A stretch of 64,000 nucleotides of DNA from Chryseobacterium sp. Bi04 (GTDB lineage: Bacteria > Bacteroidota > Bacteroidia > Flavobacteriales > Weeksellaceae): assembly GCF_918698085.1 (NCBI RefSeq), contig NZ_CAKKLP010000007.1, positions 62,001 to 126,000 on the forward strand. Direction: 5' to 3'. Positions 1-8,655 of this stretch are shown here, piece by piece; position 1 is the first letter of the stretch; each line of letters begins with the position of its first letter. Made by a program: the position numbers and the translations under genes. The notes under the pieces are model-generated. The model was not told the origin of the DNA and made no database searches. It saw nothing but the letters and a program-made list of their open reading frames with translations.

Positions 1-86
1 TCATACCGGTTTTCCTGTAGTGTTTTGTAAAGAGCCAGCGCAGAATCTTTTCCGCTGCTCCAGTTGAATAAAGCTTTCGGTTTCAT
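1..86 (-). CDS. PP-loop ATPase, diphthine--ammonia ligase-like (5' end only)
   Basis: Only the first 28 codons are inside the window; the gene runs off the left edge. The start ATG is at 86-84. The N-terminus contains FNWSSGKDSALALYK, where SSGKDS is the PP-loop (ATP pyrophosphatase) motif close behind the start, as in the Dph6-like adenine nucleotide alpha hydrolase family. Members adenylate a substrate; the bacterial substrate is unknown. A terminator of the upstream gene lies just before it (96-122), so it probably has a separate promoter in that short gap or is read through. The family is fairly sure from the motif position; the exact function is not. Confidence 0.7.
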   Translation of the reverse strand, partial: MKPKALFNWSSGKDSALALYKTLQENRY

Positions 87-95
87 TGTAAAATA

Positions 96-122
96 AAAAT
101 CTCCCAAAAATAAGGAGATTTT
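96..122 (-). terminator. Rho-independent terminator of the 128-1171 gene
   Basis: A perfect 9-bp stem (AAAATCTCC at 96-104 with GGAGATTTT at 114-122) has a 9-nt loop. On the minus strand the stem runs into a T-rich tract. It sits 6 bases after the stop codon of the secreted protein gene. Confidence 0.75.
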
Positions 123-127
123 AGCTA

Positions 128-1171
128 TTAGTATTTTTTGTTCTGAATTTCTTTCACAGGAATAAATCCTCCATTGAAGTAATTGATCTTCATTTCAAAA
201 GGATAAGCGGGATTGGTCATAATCAGAGCTCCAATAGCGCCAAAAAATGCAGCTCCGGTAACCATCATACTTCCTCTATTGGGATCTGATCTTATTTTTC
301 CAATGAAATAATAGTCATTATCTCTCTTTTCAGCCTTGGTAAACAGGTTTTCTATGGAAAGATAGATATAAGGTTCACCTTTATATACCACAGCATAGAT
401 ATCATCCTTCTTGACCTCTTTTTCTTTGCCATCTGCCGTTTCATAGATTCTTACAATTTTGGGAGCATTACCATAAAACTTCACATTCGTAATTTCCTGA
501 TCCGGCTGTTGATTTTTTAAAGAATTATAATCTTTGTAAACGCCATCTTTCAATTGAGGTGAGTTATAAAAACGGATCGACTCTTTTGCCGTATCATCAA
601 AGTTTTTAACCTGCTCATAAGTATAGTGATGGGTAACTTCAGGTTTTTTAGAGGCATTTTTACTGATAAAATCAATAAGCATTTCGCTTCCTTTCTGGAG
701 GGTTTCTTTAGTGACATCAGTTGCCCTGTGATCAATCACAGTATCAGGCTGATCAATCAAAGAATATGTTCCATCTTCATTTTTTGAAAATAAAAATGCT
801 TGAAAATAACAATACCCGTGCTCACTTAGTTTAGCAGTAAGCTCGGCAAAATAGAGCTGTTTAAGATATAAAACTAAAGCCCCATCCTCTGTATTCTCAC
901 CATTAATGCCGTTAAGTACATTCTGAAACTGGCTGGAAAGGCTCGAAGCAGAAACAACCTTTGCTTTAGCATTCAAAAGCCCCTGCTGAACAATTCCTAA
1001 TGAAATGGTATCTGTTCTGCGGTCAATAAGTTTGATTGTTTTATAATAGCTCTTATCTACTTTTTTAGTGGGAAGGCTGATGGTGAAATCTTCAGTTCGC
1101 TTTTGAGAAGATAACACTGAAGTAAGACAGAGTATCATCACAATTAAGGCTCTGTTAAAATAATTTTTCAT
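128..1171 (-). CDS. Secreted protein of unknown function, 347 aa
   Basis: No family was recognised. The start at 1171 (MKNYFNRALIVMILCLTSV) gives a clean signal peptide with a charged N-terminus and hydrophobic core; the frame stays open 18 codons further upstream, but that would bury the signal. The mature part is mixed alpha/beta with many Lys and Asp. A hydrophobic Gly/Ala-rich stretch (GAAFFGAIGALIM) lies near the C-terminus, about residues 305-317, and could be one membrane or glycine-zipper segment. Probably periplasmic or envelope-associated. It stands alone between the icmF terminator (1216-1244) and its own terminator (96-122). A -7-like box with one mismatch (TATTTTTA) lies near 1209-1216. 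Confidence 0.7.
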   Translation of the reverse strand: MKNYFNRALIVMILCLTSVLSSQKRTEDFTISLPTKKVDKSYYKTIKLIDRRTDTISLGIVQQGLLNAKAKVVSASSLSSQFQNVLNGINGENTEDGALVLYLKQLYFAELTAKLSEHGYCYFQAFLFSKNEDGTYSLIDQPDTVIDHRATDVTKETLQKGSEMLIDFISKNASKKPEVTHHYTYEQVKNFDDTAKESIRFYNSPQLKDGVYKDYNSLKNQQPDQEITNVKFYGNAPKIVRIYETADGKEKEVKKDDIYAVVYKGEPYIYLSIENLFTKAEKRDNDYYFIGKIRSDPNRGSMMVTGAAFFGAIGALIMTNPAYPFEMKINYFNGGFIPVKEIQNKKY

Positions 1172-1215
1172 GATTATTCTCTTTATTGGTAAAAGTTTTG
1201 GGTTAAAAATACAAA

Positions 1216-1244
1216 AAAACCTCAAAGAAATTCCTTGAGGTTTT
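1216..1244 (-). terminator. Rho-independent terminator of icmF
   Basis: A 10-bp perfect stem (AAAACCTCAA at 1216-1225 with TTGAGGTTTT at 1235-1244) is followed by a run of T on the minus strand. It starts 26 bases after the icmF stop codon. Confidence 0.8.
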
Positions 1245-1270
1245 AGTTTTATATTCTTGTGTTCAGAATA

Positions 1271-4200
1271 TTACATATTTCTTCTGTACTTACCGCCTAC
1301 TTCAAATAAAGCATTGGTGATTTGTCCAAGAGAACAGTATTTCACAGCATCCATCATAATTCCAAACAGGTTTTGCTGATTGATGGCTGCATATTGTAAT
1401 TTTTTAAGCGCTTCCTCAGACCTATCTTCATTTGATTTTTGGAAATTATGAAGCGTTTCGATCTGAACCTGCTTTTCTTCTTCTGTAGAACGGATCACTT
1501 CTCCCGGACGAACTGTTGGTGAACCGTCTTTTCCAAGGAAGGTATTTACCCCAATAATAGGGTATTCTCCGGTATGCTTCAGCCACTCGTAATGCATAGA
1601 TTCTTCCTGGATTTTTGAACGTTGGTACATAGTTTCCATAGCACCAAGAACACCACCTCTTTCCGTAATTCTGTCAAATTCTGCATATACCGCTTCCTCT
1701 ACAAGATCCGTCAGTTCTTCAATAATAAATGATCCCTGCAAAGGATTTTCATTTTTGGCTAACCCTAATTCTTTATTAATGATCAGCTGGATAGCCATTG
1801 CCCGTCTTACAGACTGTTCTGTAGGTGTTGTAATAGCTTCATCATATGCATTGGTATGTAGTGAGTTACAGTTGTCGTAGATAGCATAAAGTGCCTGAAG
1901 CGTAGTTCTGATATCATTGAAATCAATTTCCTGAGCGTGAAGAGAACGTCCCGAAGTCTGGATATGATATTTCAACATCTGGCTTCTTTCGTCAGCCCCA
2001 TATTTCAGTTTCATTGCTTTTGCCCAGATTCTTCTTGCCACACGTCCGATTACTGAATATTCAGGGTCGATACCATTGGAGAAGAAGAAAGATAAATTCG
2101 GAGCAAAATCGTTGATATCCATTCCGCGGCTCAGGTAATATTCTACATACGTAAATCCGTTAGCCAATGTAAATGCCAGCTGGGAAACCGGATTGGCACC
2201 AGCTTCAGCAATATGGTATCCTGAAATAGAGACAGAATAGAAGTTTCTTACTTTTTCTGTGATAAAATATTCCTGAACATCCCCCATTAATCTTAAAGCA
2301 AATTCCGTAGAGAAAATACAGGTATTCTGAGCCTGGTCTTCTTTTAAAATATCTGCCTGAACTGTTCCACGAACAGTAGCAATTGTTTTAGCTTTAATTT
2401 CAGCATAAGCTTCCGCAGGAATCACTTCATCTCCTGTAATCCCTAATAGCTTTAATCCTAAACCATTGTTGGATGGAGGAAGTTCCCCGTTATATTTTGG
2501 TCTTTCTAATCCTTTATCGTCAAATTTTGCTTTTAAAACAGCTTCAACTTTAGCTTCCAGTTTATGTTCAGCGATGTATTTTTCAACGTTCTGGTCGATG
2601 GCAGCATTCATAAAGAAAGCCAGTAGCATAGGAGCGGGACCGTTAATCGTCATTGAAACGGAAGTGAGTGCATTCACCAGGTCAAATCCTGAATACAGTT
2701 TCTTGGCATCATCCAGAGTGGCGATTGAAACTCCGGCATTTCCGATCTTACCATAAATATCCGGTGGTAAAGCGGGGTCCTGTCCGTATAAGGTTACAGA
2801 GTCAAAAGCTGTTGACAAACGTTTAGCAGGCATTTCTGCAGAAACGTAATGGAATCTTCTGTTGGTTCTTTCCGGACCTCCTTCCCCGGCAAACATTCTT
2901 GTTGGGTCTTCTCCTGTTCTTTTAAAAGGATAAATTCCTGCCGTGTAAGGGAATCCTCCCGGAAGATTTTCCTGGCCTTTCCACTTGATCAGATCACCCC
3001 AGTCGTTGTATTTTGGTAATGCAATTTTTGGAATTCTCAAATGGGAAAGAGATTCTGTAGAAGTTTCAACTTTAATTTCTTTTCCACGTACAAAATAAGA
3101 ATAAAACTCTTCATGGAAAGCTTTTTTCGTATCCTCCCAGGACCTCAGGAAGTCGATATTTTCCTGTTGAAGTTCCTTTTCAGCTTTTTGATACTCGGCA
3201 TCTAAAGCCTCATTGGAAATAATTTTTTTGACCCCTTCAATATGATACATTGTTCGCGCTAATTCAGCTTGCTTTTCAATGTTTTCATCATATATTCTGT
3301 TATTTTCAACAATTTCAGACAGGTAACGGACTCTTTTTGGAGGAATAATCGTTACTTCTTCAGTAATTTCCTGTTCCGCAAAGGTTTTTAAATCCAAACC
3401 GGAAAACTTATCGTTTACTTTTGAAACGAGTCTGTTGTATAATTCTGTTGTTCCATGATCATTGAACTGAGATGCTTTTGTAGCATATACAGGCATTTCA
3501 TCCAATGGACTTTCCCAAAGTAAATGGTTTCTCTGGAACTGTTTTCTTACAGCCTGAAGTGCATCAAGAGCACCCCGTTTATCAGATTTATTTAAAGCCA
3601 CTAAATCCGCATAATCCAGCATGTCAATTTTCTCAAGCTGAGTGGAAGCTCCATATTCGGGAGTCATCACATACATGGAAACATCAGCAAAATCAGAAAC
3701 TTCTGAACCGGACTGCCCGATACCTGAGGTTTCCAGAATGATTACATCCGGATGTGCCAGTTTCAGCACATTTAAAGCAGAATGAATAAACGGTGACACA
3801 GAAACGTTATTTTCTCTTGTGGCCATTGAACGCATATAAACTCTCGGGTCATTGATTGCATTCATACGGATTCTGTCCCCTAAAAGCGCTCCTCCTGTTT
3901 TCTTTTTTGAAGGGTCTATAGAAATAATGGCAATCTTTTTATCCGGGTTTGAACGGATGAAACGTCTTACCAATTCATCTGTCAATGAAGATTTTCCTGC
4001 TCCACCTGTACCTGTGATACCAATGATGGGAATATGTAAGTCTTTTGATTTTTCGTCAATAGCTTTTACCAGTTCGGGTTTTTCTTCAGAAAAGTTTTCT
4101 ACAGCAGAAATAATTTTGGCAATACTTGTTGAGTTTTCAAAACTGATAGCATCTAAATCATCTGCAGTAATTTCTTTACCTGTAGCAAAGTCTGCCCTGT

Positions 4201-4618
4201 TTACCAAATCATCGATCATTCCCTGTAATCCCAGTTCCCGGCCGTCGTCCGGAGAATAAATTCTGTCGATTCCATAGTCCATCAGGTCTTTGATCTCTTC
4301 AGGAAGGATAACACCACCACCGCCACCAAAGATTTTAATCTGTGGTGAGTTTTTTTCCCTTAGCAGGTCGTAGATATATTTGAAATATTCATTATGACCT
4401 CCCTGATAGGATGTCAGGGCAATGGCATTGGCATCTTCCTGGATAGCTGTATTTACAACTTCCTCAGCTGATTTATCATGTCCCAGGTGAATCACTTCAC
4501 ATCCTGTTCCCTGGATAACACGACGCATAATATTGATCGCAGCATCATGCCCGTCAAATAAAGAGGCAGCTGTTACGATTCTTACTTTGTTGGTTGGAGT
4601 ATATTTTTGGGTTTCCAT
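1271..4618 (-). CDS. icmF: Fused isobutyryl-CoA mutase (B12-binding, G-protein chaperone and mutase domains)
   Basis: At 1115 residues this matches the IcmF family, in which the small subunit, the chaperone and the large subunit of an adenosylcobalamin mutase form one chain. Residues 12-145 are the B12-binding domain, with the DGHD motif (His24 as lower cobalt ligand) and a Gly-rich FGGGGG turn. Residues ~195-410 are a MeaB/ArgK-type GTPase, with P-loop GTGGAGKSS, the [11 protein letters not shown] segment and NKSD for guanine. Residues ~540-1115 are the TIM-barrel mutase, with [20 protein letters not shown] and [14 protein letters not shown]. The position corresponding to Arg207 of methylmalonyl-CoA mutase appears to be Gln (AQNTCIF), which points to isobutyryl- rather than methylmalonyl-CoA. 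The reaction interconverts isobutyryl- and n-butyryl-CoA in the cytoplasm. Monocistronic, with its own promoter and terminator. Confidence 0.93.
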   Translation of the reverse strand: METQKYTPTNKVRIVTAASLFDGHDAAINIMRRVIQGTGCEVIHLGHDKSAEEVVNTAIQEDANAIALTSYQGGHNEYFKYIYDLLREKNSPQIKIFGGGGGVILPEEIKDLMDYGIDRIYSPDDGRELGLQGMIDDLVNRADFATGKEITADDLDAISFENSTSIAKIISAVENFSEEKPELVKAIDEKSKDLHIPIIGITGTGGAGKSSLTDELVRRFIRSNPDKKIAIISIDPSKKKTGGALLGDRIRMNAINDPRVYMRSMATRENNVSVSPFIHSALNVLKLAHPDVIILETSGIGQSGSEVSDFADVSMYVMTPEYGASTQLEKIDMLDYADLVALNKSDKRGALDALQAVRKQFQRNHLLWESPLDEMPVYATKASQFNDHGTTELYNRLVSKVNDKFSGLDLKTFAEQEITEEVTIIPPKRVRYLSEIVENNRIYDENIEKQAELARTMYHIEGVKKIISNEALDAEYQKAEKELQQENIDFLRSWEDTKKAFHEEFYSYFVRGKEIKVETSTESLSHLRIPKIALPKYNDWGDLIKWKGQENLPGGFPYTAGIYPFKRTGEDPTRMFAGEGGPERTNRRFHYVSAEMPAKRLSTAFDSVTLYGQDPALPPDIYGKIGNAGVSIATLDDAKKLYSGFDLVNALTSVSMTINGPAPMLLAFFMNAAIDQNVEKYIAEHKLEAKVEAVLKAKFDDKGLERPKYNGELPPSNNGLGLKLLGITGDEVIPAEAYAEIKAKTIATVRGTVQADILKEDQAQNTCIFSTEFALRLMGDVQEYFITEKVRNFYSVSISGYHIAEAGANPVSQLAFTLANGFTYVEYYLSRGMDINDFAPNLSFFFSNGIDPEYSVIGRVARRIWAKAMKLKYGADERSQMLKYHIQTSGRSLHAQEIDFNDIRTTLQALYAIYDNCNSLHTNAYDEAITTPTEQSVRRAMAIQLIINKELGLAKNENPLQGSFIIEELTDLVEEAVYAEFDRITERGGVLGAMETMYQRSKIQEESMHYEWLKHTGEYPIIGVNTFLGKDGSPTVRPGEVIRSTEEEKQVQIETLHNFQKSNEDRSEEALKKLQYAAINQQNLFGIMMDAVKYCSLGQITNALFEVGGKYRRNM

Positions 4619-4645
4619 AAAAATTCTAGAAAGTTTCTAAGCTTT

Positions 4646-4653
4646 CAAATATA
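4646..4653 (-). promoter_or_regulatory. -7 promoter box of icmF
   Basis: TATATTTG on the minus strand fits the Bacteroidota -7 consensus TAnnTTTG. Expected transcription start near 4639, about 20 bases before the icmF ATG. Confidence 0.6.
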
Positions 4654-4841
4654 ACAATAAAAAAAGAACCGTGTGTTTGATTTTATAGTATTGATTTCCA
4701 TTATGTTGTAAGCCGTTATTTAATAAAAACACCCCGGTTTTAGGCTGGAGAGTTTAAGGGTTTGATCGTTTAAGGCTTCAAAAGCAGCATAAGATGGGGA
4801 GATTGGGAGTTTTCATTTTCAAATTCTCAAATTAAATTCTC

Positions 4842-4849
4842 TACTTTTG
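4842..4849 (+). promoter_or_regulatory. -7 promoter box of the small membrane protein
   Basis: TACTTTTG matches TAnnTTTG. Transcription would begin near 4856, so the ATG at 4868 is used and the in-frame upstream codon at 4847, which overlaps the box, is not. Confidence 0.6.
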
Positions 4850-4867
4850 CAAAATATTTTTACAGGT

Positions 4868-5200
4868 ATGCAAAAAGCTTTGATGTATTTCGCGTTGGGA
4901 ACGGTAGTAAGCTTCCTTATTAATTATTTTTTTTTAAGCTCAGAAAATCTGGCTCTGGATATCTATTATGCGGTTGCCTTTGGTTTAGCGTGGGGAATTG
5001 CCTATTATCTTGATACCCCTAATTTTACATTGCCACAAAAAATGGGATTGTCTTTTGTAGCCATGGGAATTCTGGTTCTTGTGGGAACTTTAATTTTTAA
5101 TCTGGAACTGGCTATACCGTCTATTCTTAAATTCTCTACAGTTTTTGTTGCCTATTATTTATTTGCAAGCTTCAGAGGAAGCAAGTCATTAAGAAAATAA
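4868..5200 (+). CDS. Small integral membrane protein, 110 aa
   Basis: Four hydrophobic segments (about residues 3-20, 28-45, 55-75 and 80-100) fill nearly the whole chain; the tail is basic (RGSKSLRK). No enzyme motif and no recognised family. It is predicted to sit in the inner membrane with four helices. The promoter box at 4842-4849 fixes the start at MQKALMYF. It is convergent with the DUF3667 gene, with only about 33 bases between the two stop codons and no clear hairpin. No neighbour suggests a role. Confidence 0.7.
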   Translation: MQKALMYFALGTVVSFLINYFFLSSENLALDIYYAVAFGLAWGIAYYLDTPNFTLPQKMGLSFVAMGILVLVGTLIFNLELAIPSILKFSTVFVAYYLFASFRGSKSLRK

Positions 5201-5233
5201 AAATGGCTTCCCTTGTAAACTCCTCATTTGTAT

Positions 5234-6340
5234 CTAATGAATCATCAGGAAGCTTACTAAGGCAAGACCTGTCACCAAAATCATAAAAGCAAAGAAATTA
5301 ACAGTCAGTAATGTAAGCCCAATTATAAAGCTTACCAATCCATGGGCATGATAAGCACGGCGGTGAGCAATAAAGAAATATGCAATATTATAGAGTAACA
5401 AAGCACTTATTGTTAGATATAAAATTAAATTAATAAGCTTGAAACTTGTTACTCCCACCAGTTTGGCGAGTAGGAATATAAATAAAATATTCAGGAGAAG
5501 GAATGAGAAATAATGCAGGGTAAAAATGCCGTGATCGAAATACCACCATTTTTTCTTACTGTGAAAGATCCATAAAAAGAAAGCGAAAAGAGGAAGGTAA
5601 ATGAAAAGTGCTTTAGGCAGATTATGAAATGATTTTTCTACCATATTTAAAATGATCTCTTCTTTTTTTACACCCTTTTCTTTGAGTTCAAAGAATTTAT
5701 GAGCTAGTGGTATTTTAATAAAATCAAGAGAAGAAGGATTTTTAACAGCGGCCGAATCATAGGATTTCCTTGTTTTGTAGCCTCCATACTCCGCATCTGA
5801 ATCTATTTTCTTATTCATCTCTAAGGCTCCTTGTATTTCATTCACTGTTATAGTGTCTGGTAATAGATTGAGATTTTGGATTGACAGAGAATCTTCTTTA
5901 GTCAGTTTCCGTTCAGCTTTTATACTGTCGAACATCTTCTGCATCTGTGGTGATTTTACCTTTTCAAAAAAACTTACTTTGGATTCATTTTTGGAATCCT
6001 TATCCCCTCCAAAATTAAGATTAACCATAGGGAAAAGGGCGAACACGAAAAAAGTAATAAAGCTGACAAATATATACAGCTTTACAGGAGGTACAAATTT
6101 TTGTCTTTTGCCTTCCAGATAAGTACTGGTAAGTGTTCCGGGTTTGAAGAGCAGGTTTTTTAATGTTCCCCAGAACTGACCGTCATAATGGGTAAAATCT
6201 TCAATAAAGTGGGTGAAAAGAAAATAAAAAGGCTGGCGTCTCTCGATATTCTCCTGTCCGCAGTGGGGGCAGAATCTTTCTTCCACCTGATGTCCGCAGT
6301 TAAGGCAGGTTTTATCTTCTCTTATTTTTCCGTGGCTCAT
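5234..6340 (-). CDS. DUF3667-type membrane protein with N-terminal zinc ribbon
   Basis: 368 residues. The N-terminus has two CxxC knuckles (Cys12/15 and Cys24/27), a small zinc ribbon. It is followed by a region typical of DUF3667, including HYDGQFWGTLKNLLFKPG and YLEGKRQKFVPPVKLY, then a hydrophobic helix near 90-110. A hydrophilic loop (about 115-240) comes next, then four to five C-terminal membrane helices. Family members are widespread in Bacteroidota and uncharacterised. It has its own promoter (6357-6364) and no operon partner. The family call is from memory of the signature; the topology is read from the sequence. Confidence 0.8.
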   Translation of the reverse strand: MSHGKIREDKTCLNCGHQVEERFCPHCGQENIERRQPFYFLFTHFIEDFTHYDGQFWGTLKNLLFKPGTLTSTYLEGKRQKFVPPVKLYIFVSFITFFVFALFPMVNLNFGGDKDSKNESKVSFFEKVKSPQMQKMFDSIKAERKLTKEDSLSIQNLNLLPDTITVNEIQGALEMNKKIDSDAEYGGYKTRKSYDSAAVKNPSSLDFIKIPLAHKFFELKEKGVKKEEIILNMVEKSFHNLPKALFIYLPLFAFFLWIFHSKKKWWYFDHGIFTLHYFSFLLLNILFIFLLAKLVGVTSFKLINLILYLTISALLLYNIAYFFIAHRRAYHAHGLVSFIIGLTLLTVNFFAFMILVTGLALVSFLMIH

Positions 6341-6356
6341 AGTTCTGGGTTTGGCG

Positions 6357-6364
6357 CAAATATA
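6357..6364 (-). promoter_or_regulatory. -7 promoter box of the DUF3667 gene
   Basis: TATATTTG on the minus strand, 17 bases before the ATG at 6340, fits TAnnTTTG. Confidence 0.6.
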
Positions 6365-6630
6365 ATTATTTAACGAATTAAAATAATGATATTACTAAGC
6401 TTTTGCGGAAATTGTTAATGAAAATTAAAAAAAGAAAGAGTTGAGGGAAGAAACTCTTTTCCTTATCACCTGTGCTTTTAGAATCATCTAAATGTTTTTT
6501 TTCATCGCAACAATTTTTTACAAGATGTATGCCAAAGTTTAACATAGTGTTAAAATCTATTAAAGTCAGTTCACCATACAATATTCTATAGATTAAATAA
6601 AATATGTTTTTCAGTTACAAAAATAATTTG

Positions 6631-6638
6631 TACCTTTG
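6631..6638 (+). promoter_or_regulatory. -7 promoter box of the rplM operon
   Basis: TACCTTTG matches TAnnTTTG. Transcription would start near 6645, leaving a leader of about 40 bases before the GTG of rplM. Confidence 0.65.
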
Positions 6639-6642
6639 CACA

Positions 6643-6684
6643 CCCTTTTAGGGGAAAATTATGTTTAATCTTTAACTAAAACGT
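6643..6684 (+). promoter_or_regulatory. rplM leader with small hairpin and a 4-codon reading frame
   Basis: The expected 5' leader of rplM contains a CCCT/AGGG mini-hairpin (6643-6653) and an ATG-TTT-AAT-CTT-TAA frame at 6661-6675 just upstream of the GTG start. Bacteroidota L13 leaders have been proposed as autoregulatory; whether this is one is inference. Confidence 0.3.
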
Positions 6685-7140
6685 GTGAATACATTAAGTT
6701 ACAAAACTGTTTCAGCGAACAAAGCTACTGCGAATAAAGAATGGGTTGTGGTAGACGCTGAAGGACAGCCGTTAGGTAGACTAGCTTCTACGGTTGCAAA
6801 GATTTTGAGAGGTAAGCACAAAACGAATTTTACACCTCACGTAGATTGTGGTGATAACGTAATCGTTTTGAATGCTGGGAAAATTACACTTTCCGGAAAC
6901 AAGTGGGCTGATAAGACTTATATCTGGCATACAGGATATCCTGGTGGGCAGAAGTCTATGACTGCGGCTGAACTTCAAAAGAAAGATTCTTTAAAGGTAT
7001 TGGAGAAGTCTGTAAAAGGTATGTTACCTAAAAACAAACTGGGATCTGCTATCCTTAAAAATCTTTATTTATATGAAGGTACTGAGCACAAACATGAAGC
7101 TCAACAGCCTAAAACAATTAATGTTAACGAATTTAAATAA
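6685..7140 (+). CDS. rplM: 50S ribosomal protein L13
   Basis: 151 residues, normal length. It has the L13 core WVVVDAEGQPLGRLASTVAKILRGK near the N-terminus and the family's conserved GMLPKNKLG segment. The start is GTG (first residues (M)NTLSYKT). An upstream ATG at 6661 reaches a stop after four codons and cannot be the L13 start. L13 is an early-assembly protein of the large subunit. It is the first gene of rplM-rpsI, with 6 bases before rpsI. Confidence 0.97.
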   Translation: MNTLSYKTVSANKATANKEWVVVDAEGQPLGRLASTVAKILRGKHKTNFTPHVDCGDNVIVLNAGKITLSGNKWADKTYIWHTGYPGGQKSMTAAELQKKDSLKVLEKSVKGMLPKNKLGSAILKNLYLYEGTEHKHEAQQPKTINVNEFK

Positions 7141-7146
7141 TTAATT

Positions 7147-7533
7147 ATGTCTATAGTTCACAAAATCGGAAGAAGAAAAACTTCTGTAGCAAGAGTTTAT
7201 GTAAGACCAGGTTCTGGAATCATTACAGTAAACGGTAAAGACGCTGCAACTTATTTCTCTACAGACGTGATGGTTTACAAATTAAACCAACCGTTTATCC
7301 TTTCTGAGACTGTTGGTCAGTATGACGTTACCGTAAACGTATTCGGTGGTGGAAATACAGGTCAGGCAGAAGCTATCAGATTAGGTATTTCAAGAGCTTT
7401 ATGCGAAATTAATGCTGAATTCAGATTAGCATTAAAGCCTGCTGGTTTACTTACAAGAGACGCAAGAATGGTGGAAAGAAAGAAGCCTGGTCAGAAAAAA
7501 GCAAGAAAGAGATTCCAATTCTCAAAACGTTAA
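7147..7533 (+). CDS. rpsI: 30S ribosomal protein S9
   Basis: 128 residues. The N-terminus carries the S9 signature [18 protein letters not shown]. The C-terminus is the basic tail ending [12 protein letters not shown]; the final Lys-Arg reaches the P-site tRNA anticodon loop. It is co-transcribed with rplM, 6 bases downstream, the standard pairing. rpsB follows 207 bases later on the same strand. Confidence 0.97.
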   Translation: MSIVHKIGRRKTSVARVYVRPGSGIITVNGKDAATYFSTDVMVYKLNQPFILSETVGQYDVTVNVFGGGNTGQAEAIRLGISRALCEINAEFRLALKPAGLLTRDARMVERKKPGQKKARKRFQFSKR

Positions 7534-7740
7534 GATTTCCTGTGGGCGAATGGCTACTGGCTATTGGCTACAGAAATGTATTAAATTTTTTTTAAACTTA
7601 ATCTCGGCGAAAAGCCATTGCTACAAGCAAAAAGCCTTACGCCACATTGCCCGTTACGTTTAGCATCCAAACGCTTCTCCCATCTAAAGAAGTTGTTGAT
7701 TGTTTAAAAGACGGAAAGTAAACTAACAAAAACAGAAAAC
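7534..7740 (+). promoter_or_regulatory. rpsI-rpsB spacer with candidate structured leader
   Basis: This 207-bp spacer contains three things. First, a short direct-repeat run of GGCTA words (7551-7572). Second, a nested hairpin: GGCG at 7606-7609 with CGCC at 7640-7643, enclosing TTGC/GCAA at 7618-7621/7627-7630. Third, a second hairpin: CGTTT at 7657-7661 with AAACG at 7669-7673. No exact -7 box was found, so rpsB may be read from the rplM promoter, with this segment as a structured untranslated region. Confidence 0.35.
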
Positions 7741-8502
7741 ATGGCAAAAGCAAATGTAAAAGACCTTTTAGAGGCTGGTGTACACTTCGGTCACATGACT
7801 AGAAAGTGGAATCCAAATATGGCTCCATACATTTTTATGGAGAAGAACGGTATTCACATTGTAGACTTACATAAAACAGCAGTTAAATTAGATGAAGCTT
7901 GCAGCGCTTTAGAAAAATTAACTTCTGCAGGTAAAAAAGTTCTATTCGTTGCAACTAAAAAGCAAGCGAAAGAAGTTGTTGCAAAACATGCTTCAGAACT
8001 TAATATGCCTTATATCACAGAAAGATGGCCAGGTGGTATGTTAACGAACTTCGTTACTATCAGAAAGGCTGTAAAGAAGATGAACTCTATCGACAAAATG
8101 AAAAAAGACGGTACGTTCGAAACTTTATCTAAGAAAGAAAGATTACAAGTTGACAGACAAAGAGCTAACTTAGAGAAAAACTTAGGTTCTATCTCTGACA
8201 TGGTTCGTCTTCCTTCTGCAATCTTCGTTGTAGATATTATGAGAGAACATATTGCTGTAACTGAAGCTAAGAAATTAGGTATTCCAGTTTTCGGTATTGT
8301 TGATACAAACTCTGATCCAAGAAAAGTAGACTTCGTTATCCCAGGAAACGATGATGCTTCTAAATCTATTGATATGATCCTGAATATTGTTTCTGAATCT
8401 ATCAAAGAAGGTCAGTCTCAAAGAAAAGCTGATAAAGAAAAATCTAAAGAAGAAGGAGAAAAAGTATCTGCTGATACAGATGCTGATTTCGATGCTGAAT
8501 AA
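7741..8502 (+). CDS. rpsB: 30S ribosomal protein S2
   Basis: 253 residues. The S2 signatures are clear: LLEAGVHFGHMTRKWNP at the N-terminus, and FGIVDTNSDPRKVDFVIPGNDDA near residue 190. The last ~35 residues are a charged extension (Lys/Glu then Asp-rich), common in Bacteroidota S2. In most bacteria tsf follows directly; here a strong terminator (8527-8559) follows and tsf lies 14 kb away on the opposite strand. Confidence 0.97.
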   Translation: MAKANVKDLLEAGVHFGHMTRKWNPNMAPYIFMEKNGIHIVDLHKTAVKLDEACSALEKLTSAGKKVLFVATKKQAKEVVAKHASELNMPYITERWPGGMLTNFVTIRKAVKKMNSIDKMKKDGTFETLSKKERLQVDRQRANLEKNLGSISDMVRLPSAIFVVDIMREHIAVTEAKKLGIPVFGIVDTNSDPRKVDFVIPGNDDASKSIDMILNIVSESIKEGQSQRKADKEKSKEEGEKVSADTDADFDAE

Positions 8503-8526
8503 TTAAAGATATTTCTTTACATATAT

Positions 8527-8559
8527 AAAAAGCCACTGAATTTTATTCGGTGGCTTTTT
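8527..8559 (+). terminator. Rho-independent terminator after rpsB
   Basis: A 14-bp stem with one G-T pair (8527-8540 with 8546-8559) and a 5-nt loop is followed by TTTT. It starts 24 bases after the rpsB stop and closes the ribosomal operon. Confidence 0.85.
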
Positions 8560-8626
8560 GTTTTAACTTTTTTGGTAATAAAAGTGGATTTGTTTTCGTG
8601 CTTACTGAAAAAGGGAGTTTAACAGT

Positions 8627-8650
8627 AAACCCACAGATTTCTGTGGGTTT
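8627..8650 (-). terminator. Terminator of the trmB operon
   Basis: An AAACCCACAG stem pairs with CTGTGGGTTT around a 4-nt loop, 6 bases past the stop at 8656. The T-run is weaker on the minus strand than on the plus strand, so it may act in both directions. Confidence 0.6.
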
Positions 8651-8655
8651 TACTT

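Larger units (their letters stand above)
6341..6684. other. 344-bp intergenic region between the DUF3667 gene and rplM
   Basis: It holds the DUF3667 promoter (6357-6364), the rplM promoter (6631-6638) and the short rplM leader. Between them is a hairpin with a T-tract on the minus strand: AAAGAGTT at 6435-6442 and AACTCTTT at 6452-6459. It looks like a terminator but has no convincing gene ahead of it. Confidence 0.6.

Noticed and set aside
6378..6581. Open frame of 67 codons on the minus strand before rplM
   Set aside because: It crosses the orphan hairpin, has no promoter box or signal, and its composition is that of AT-rich noncoding DNA.
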